7,251 bases of DNA, from NCBI GenBank assembly GCA_903840825.1, contig CAIMHL010000210.1:1-7251 (forward strand), written 5' to 3'. Numbering within the stretch: the stretch's first letter is position 1; the number at the start of each line of letters is the position of its first letter. The position numbers and the translations under genes were made by a program. This document shows positions 6,271-7,251 of the stretch, piece after piece. The notes below the pieces were generated by a model that saw only the letters and a program-made list of their open reading frames with translations, was not told where the DNA came from and searched no databases. The DNA is from an uncultured beta proteobacterium. Its GTDB lineage: Bacteria; Pseudomonadota; Gammaproteobacteria; Burkholderiales; Burkholderiaceae_C.

Positions 6271-7251
6271 TCAAGCCACCAAGTCCATCAACGCGCCATA
6301 ACCATCCACCACGTCATATTTCACCTGGTCGGAGGTGATTTTGGCGAAGAATTTGCGGGCGCATTCGATCTTGCTTTCCTCAATTTTTCGCAAGTCCATG
6401 CTGGACATCGAGCCCTTGGTCTCAGCCACAAAGTAGACGTGCTTGACCTTGCCCTGCTGGAACGCGATGGCCCAGTCAGGGTTGTAGTTGCCCACCGGCG
6501 TGGGTATAAAAAAGCCGCGCGGTAGCTTGGCATACACCACCACCTCGGTGCTGGCATCGAGCTCCCGCACAAAATCGCGCTCGTTTTTGGAGTCGGTAAA
6601 CACGTAGTCGTAAATATGGTGGTTGGCCTTCACCGCCTTGCTGAAATCGTCTTTGGGCTTGTTTTGGGTGAAGATGTCCATGGTGTGCGTGTCGCCTGTG
6701 GGGTCATAGGCAATGTGCTCCACGATCACGGTGGCCTTCTGCTCGCTCATCAGGCGCGCCGCTTTTTGCATGAAATCTTCAGGGTTGGTTCGGTACTGGC
6801 TGAACACGGCCTTGTTGATGCCCTGCAAAACGCCAGCCACTGTGGCCCGTGTCAGTTGCGTCTCACCCGCCAGTCGGCCAATCAGGTCGTACTTGACGGC
6901 GGAATGCGCAGACGCACGGTGGAAATCAGTGGTGGACTCGGTCACCTTGAACGATTCGCCTTGAGCGAGCCCCTCAAAAGTGACGCTATCGGCCTGCTCC
7001 CCGGCCACCACCGTGTACTGCAGGGGGCTGACTTTCAGCTCGGCCTCCAAGGCCTTCACGCATTTGGCGACCAGCTCAGGGGTTTCAAACTCCACCGTGT
7101 AGGCGGCCTTGCGGTTGATGCGATTCCACAGCGCTTTGAACTCCGCCTTGTCAAAGTTGGCGTTCAGTGGATTGATTTTGGCCTTGCGGTCGTCCTCCGG
7201 CAAAGGCAACTTCACTTCGCTAAACACCGTGTCGATCAGGGCAAACACGGC
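6271..7251 (-). CDS. res: Type III restriction endonuclease Res subunit, C-terminal part (partial)
   Basis: The - strand frame is open from the right edge to a TGA at 6271-6273, giving 327 residues of a protein whose start is outside the window. The internal GTG at 7248 is not a credible start, because Res subunits are about 900-1000 residues and the visible part matches only their C-terminus. The PD-(D/E)XK nuclease core is seen as NPDWAIAF (codon of the Asp at 6475-6477) followed by VYFVAETKG (Glu at 6421-6423, Lys at 6415-6417), the characteristic PD...ExK of type III Res proteins. The upstream helicase/ATPase motifs should lie to the right of the window. In type III systems Res works with Mod, a DNA methyltransferase, to cut DNA between two inversely oriented unmethylated sites. 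The frame is intact with all three catalytic residues, so the nuclease end looks functional. The gene is convergent with hemH. Confidence 0.9.
   Translation of the reverse strand, partial: AVFALIDTVFSEVKLPLPEDDRKAKINPLNANFDKAEFKALWNRINRKAAYTVEFETPELVAKCVKALEAELKVSPLQYTVVAGEQADSVTFEGLAQGESFKVTESTTDFHRASAHSAVKYDLIGRLAGETQLTRATVAGVLQGINKAVFSQYRTNPEDFMQKAARLMSEQKATVIVEHIAYDPTGDTHTMDIFTQNKPKDDFSKAVKANHHIYDYVFTDSKNERDFVRELDASTEVVVYAKLPRGFFIPTPVGNYNPDWAIAFQQGKVKHVYFVAETKGSMSSMDLRKIEESKIECARKFFAKITSDQVKYDVVDGYGALMDLVA

Overview
The window looks like chromosomal DNA of a betaproteobacterium, most likely Burkholderiales/Comamonadaceae (Rhodoferax, Polaromonas or Acidovorax type). The grounds are moderately GC-rich genes, the style of the ferrochelatase and HAD proteins, and a short intergenic repeat after hemH that I recognise from memory as common in that family. 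No rRNA or tRNA gene, CRISPR array or complete insertion sequence was seen.

Left part (1-3770, + strand): the end of a metal/drug efflux operon. It holds the last 44 codons of a periplasmic adaptor (membrane fusion protein), a complete 1037-residue RND inner-membrane pump of the heavy-metal (CzcA/CusA) family 24 bp later, and then a small secreted protein of about 129 residues with a His-rich mature N-terminus. Adaptor and pump would form the envelope-spanning efflux machine with an outer-membrane channel encoded outside the window. The small protein is a candidate periplasmic metal-binding accessory of unknown family.

Middle (3771-4358): about 590 bp without a convincing gene. It contains several short inverted and direct repeats and probably marks the seam between the efflux locus and the housekeeping genes.

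Right-centre (4359-6207): two divergent genes whose most upstream start codons share one CATG. On the - strand is a YigB-like HAD phosphatase and on the + strand hemH (ferrochelatase, last step of protoheme synthesis).

Right end (6208-7251): the Comamonadaceae-type repeat fills the 63-bp gap between hemH and a convergent - strand gene. That gene is the C-terminal part of a type III restriction endonuclease (Res) subunit with its PD...ETK nuclease motif; the helicase part and any mod methylase lie beyond the right edge.

I do not see a clearly new system. The most worthwhile leads are the small His-rich protein tied to the RND pump, the pump's unusual TM4/TM10 motifs, the gene-free seam, and the repeat-flanked restriction gene next to hemH.
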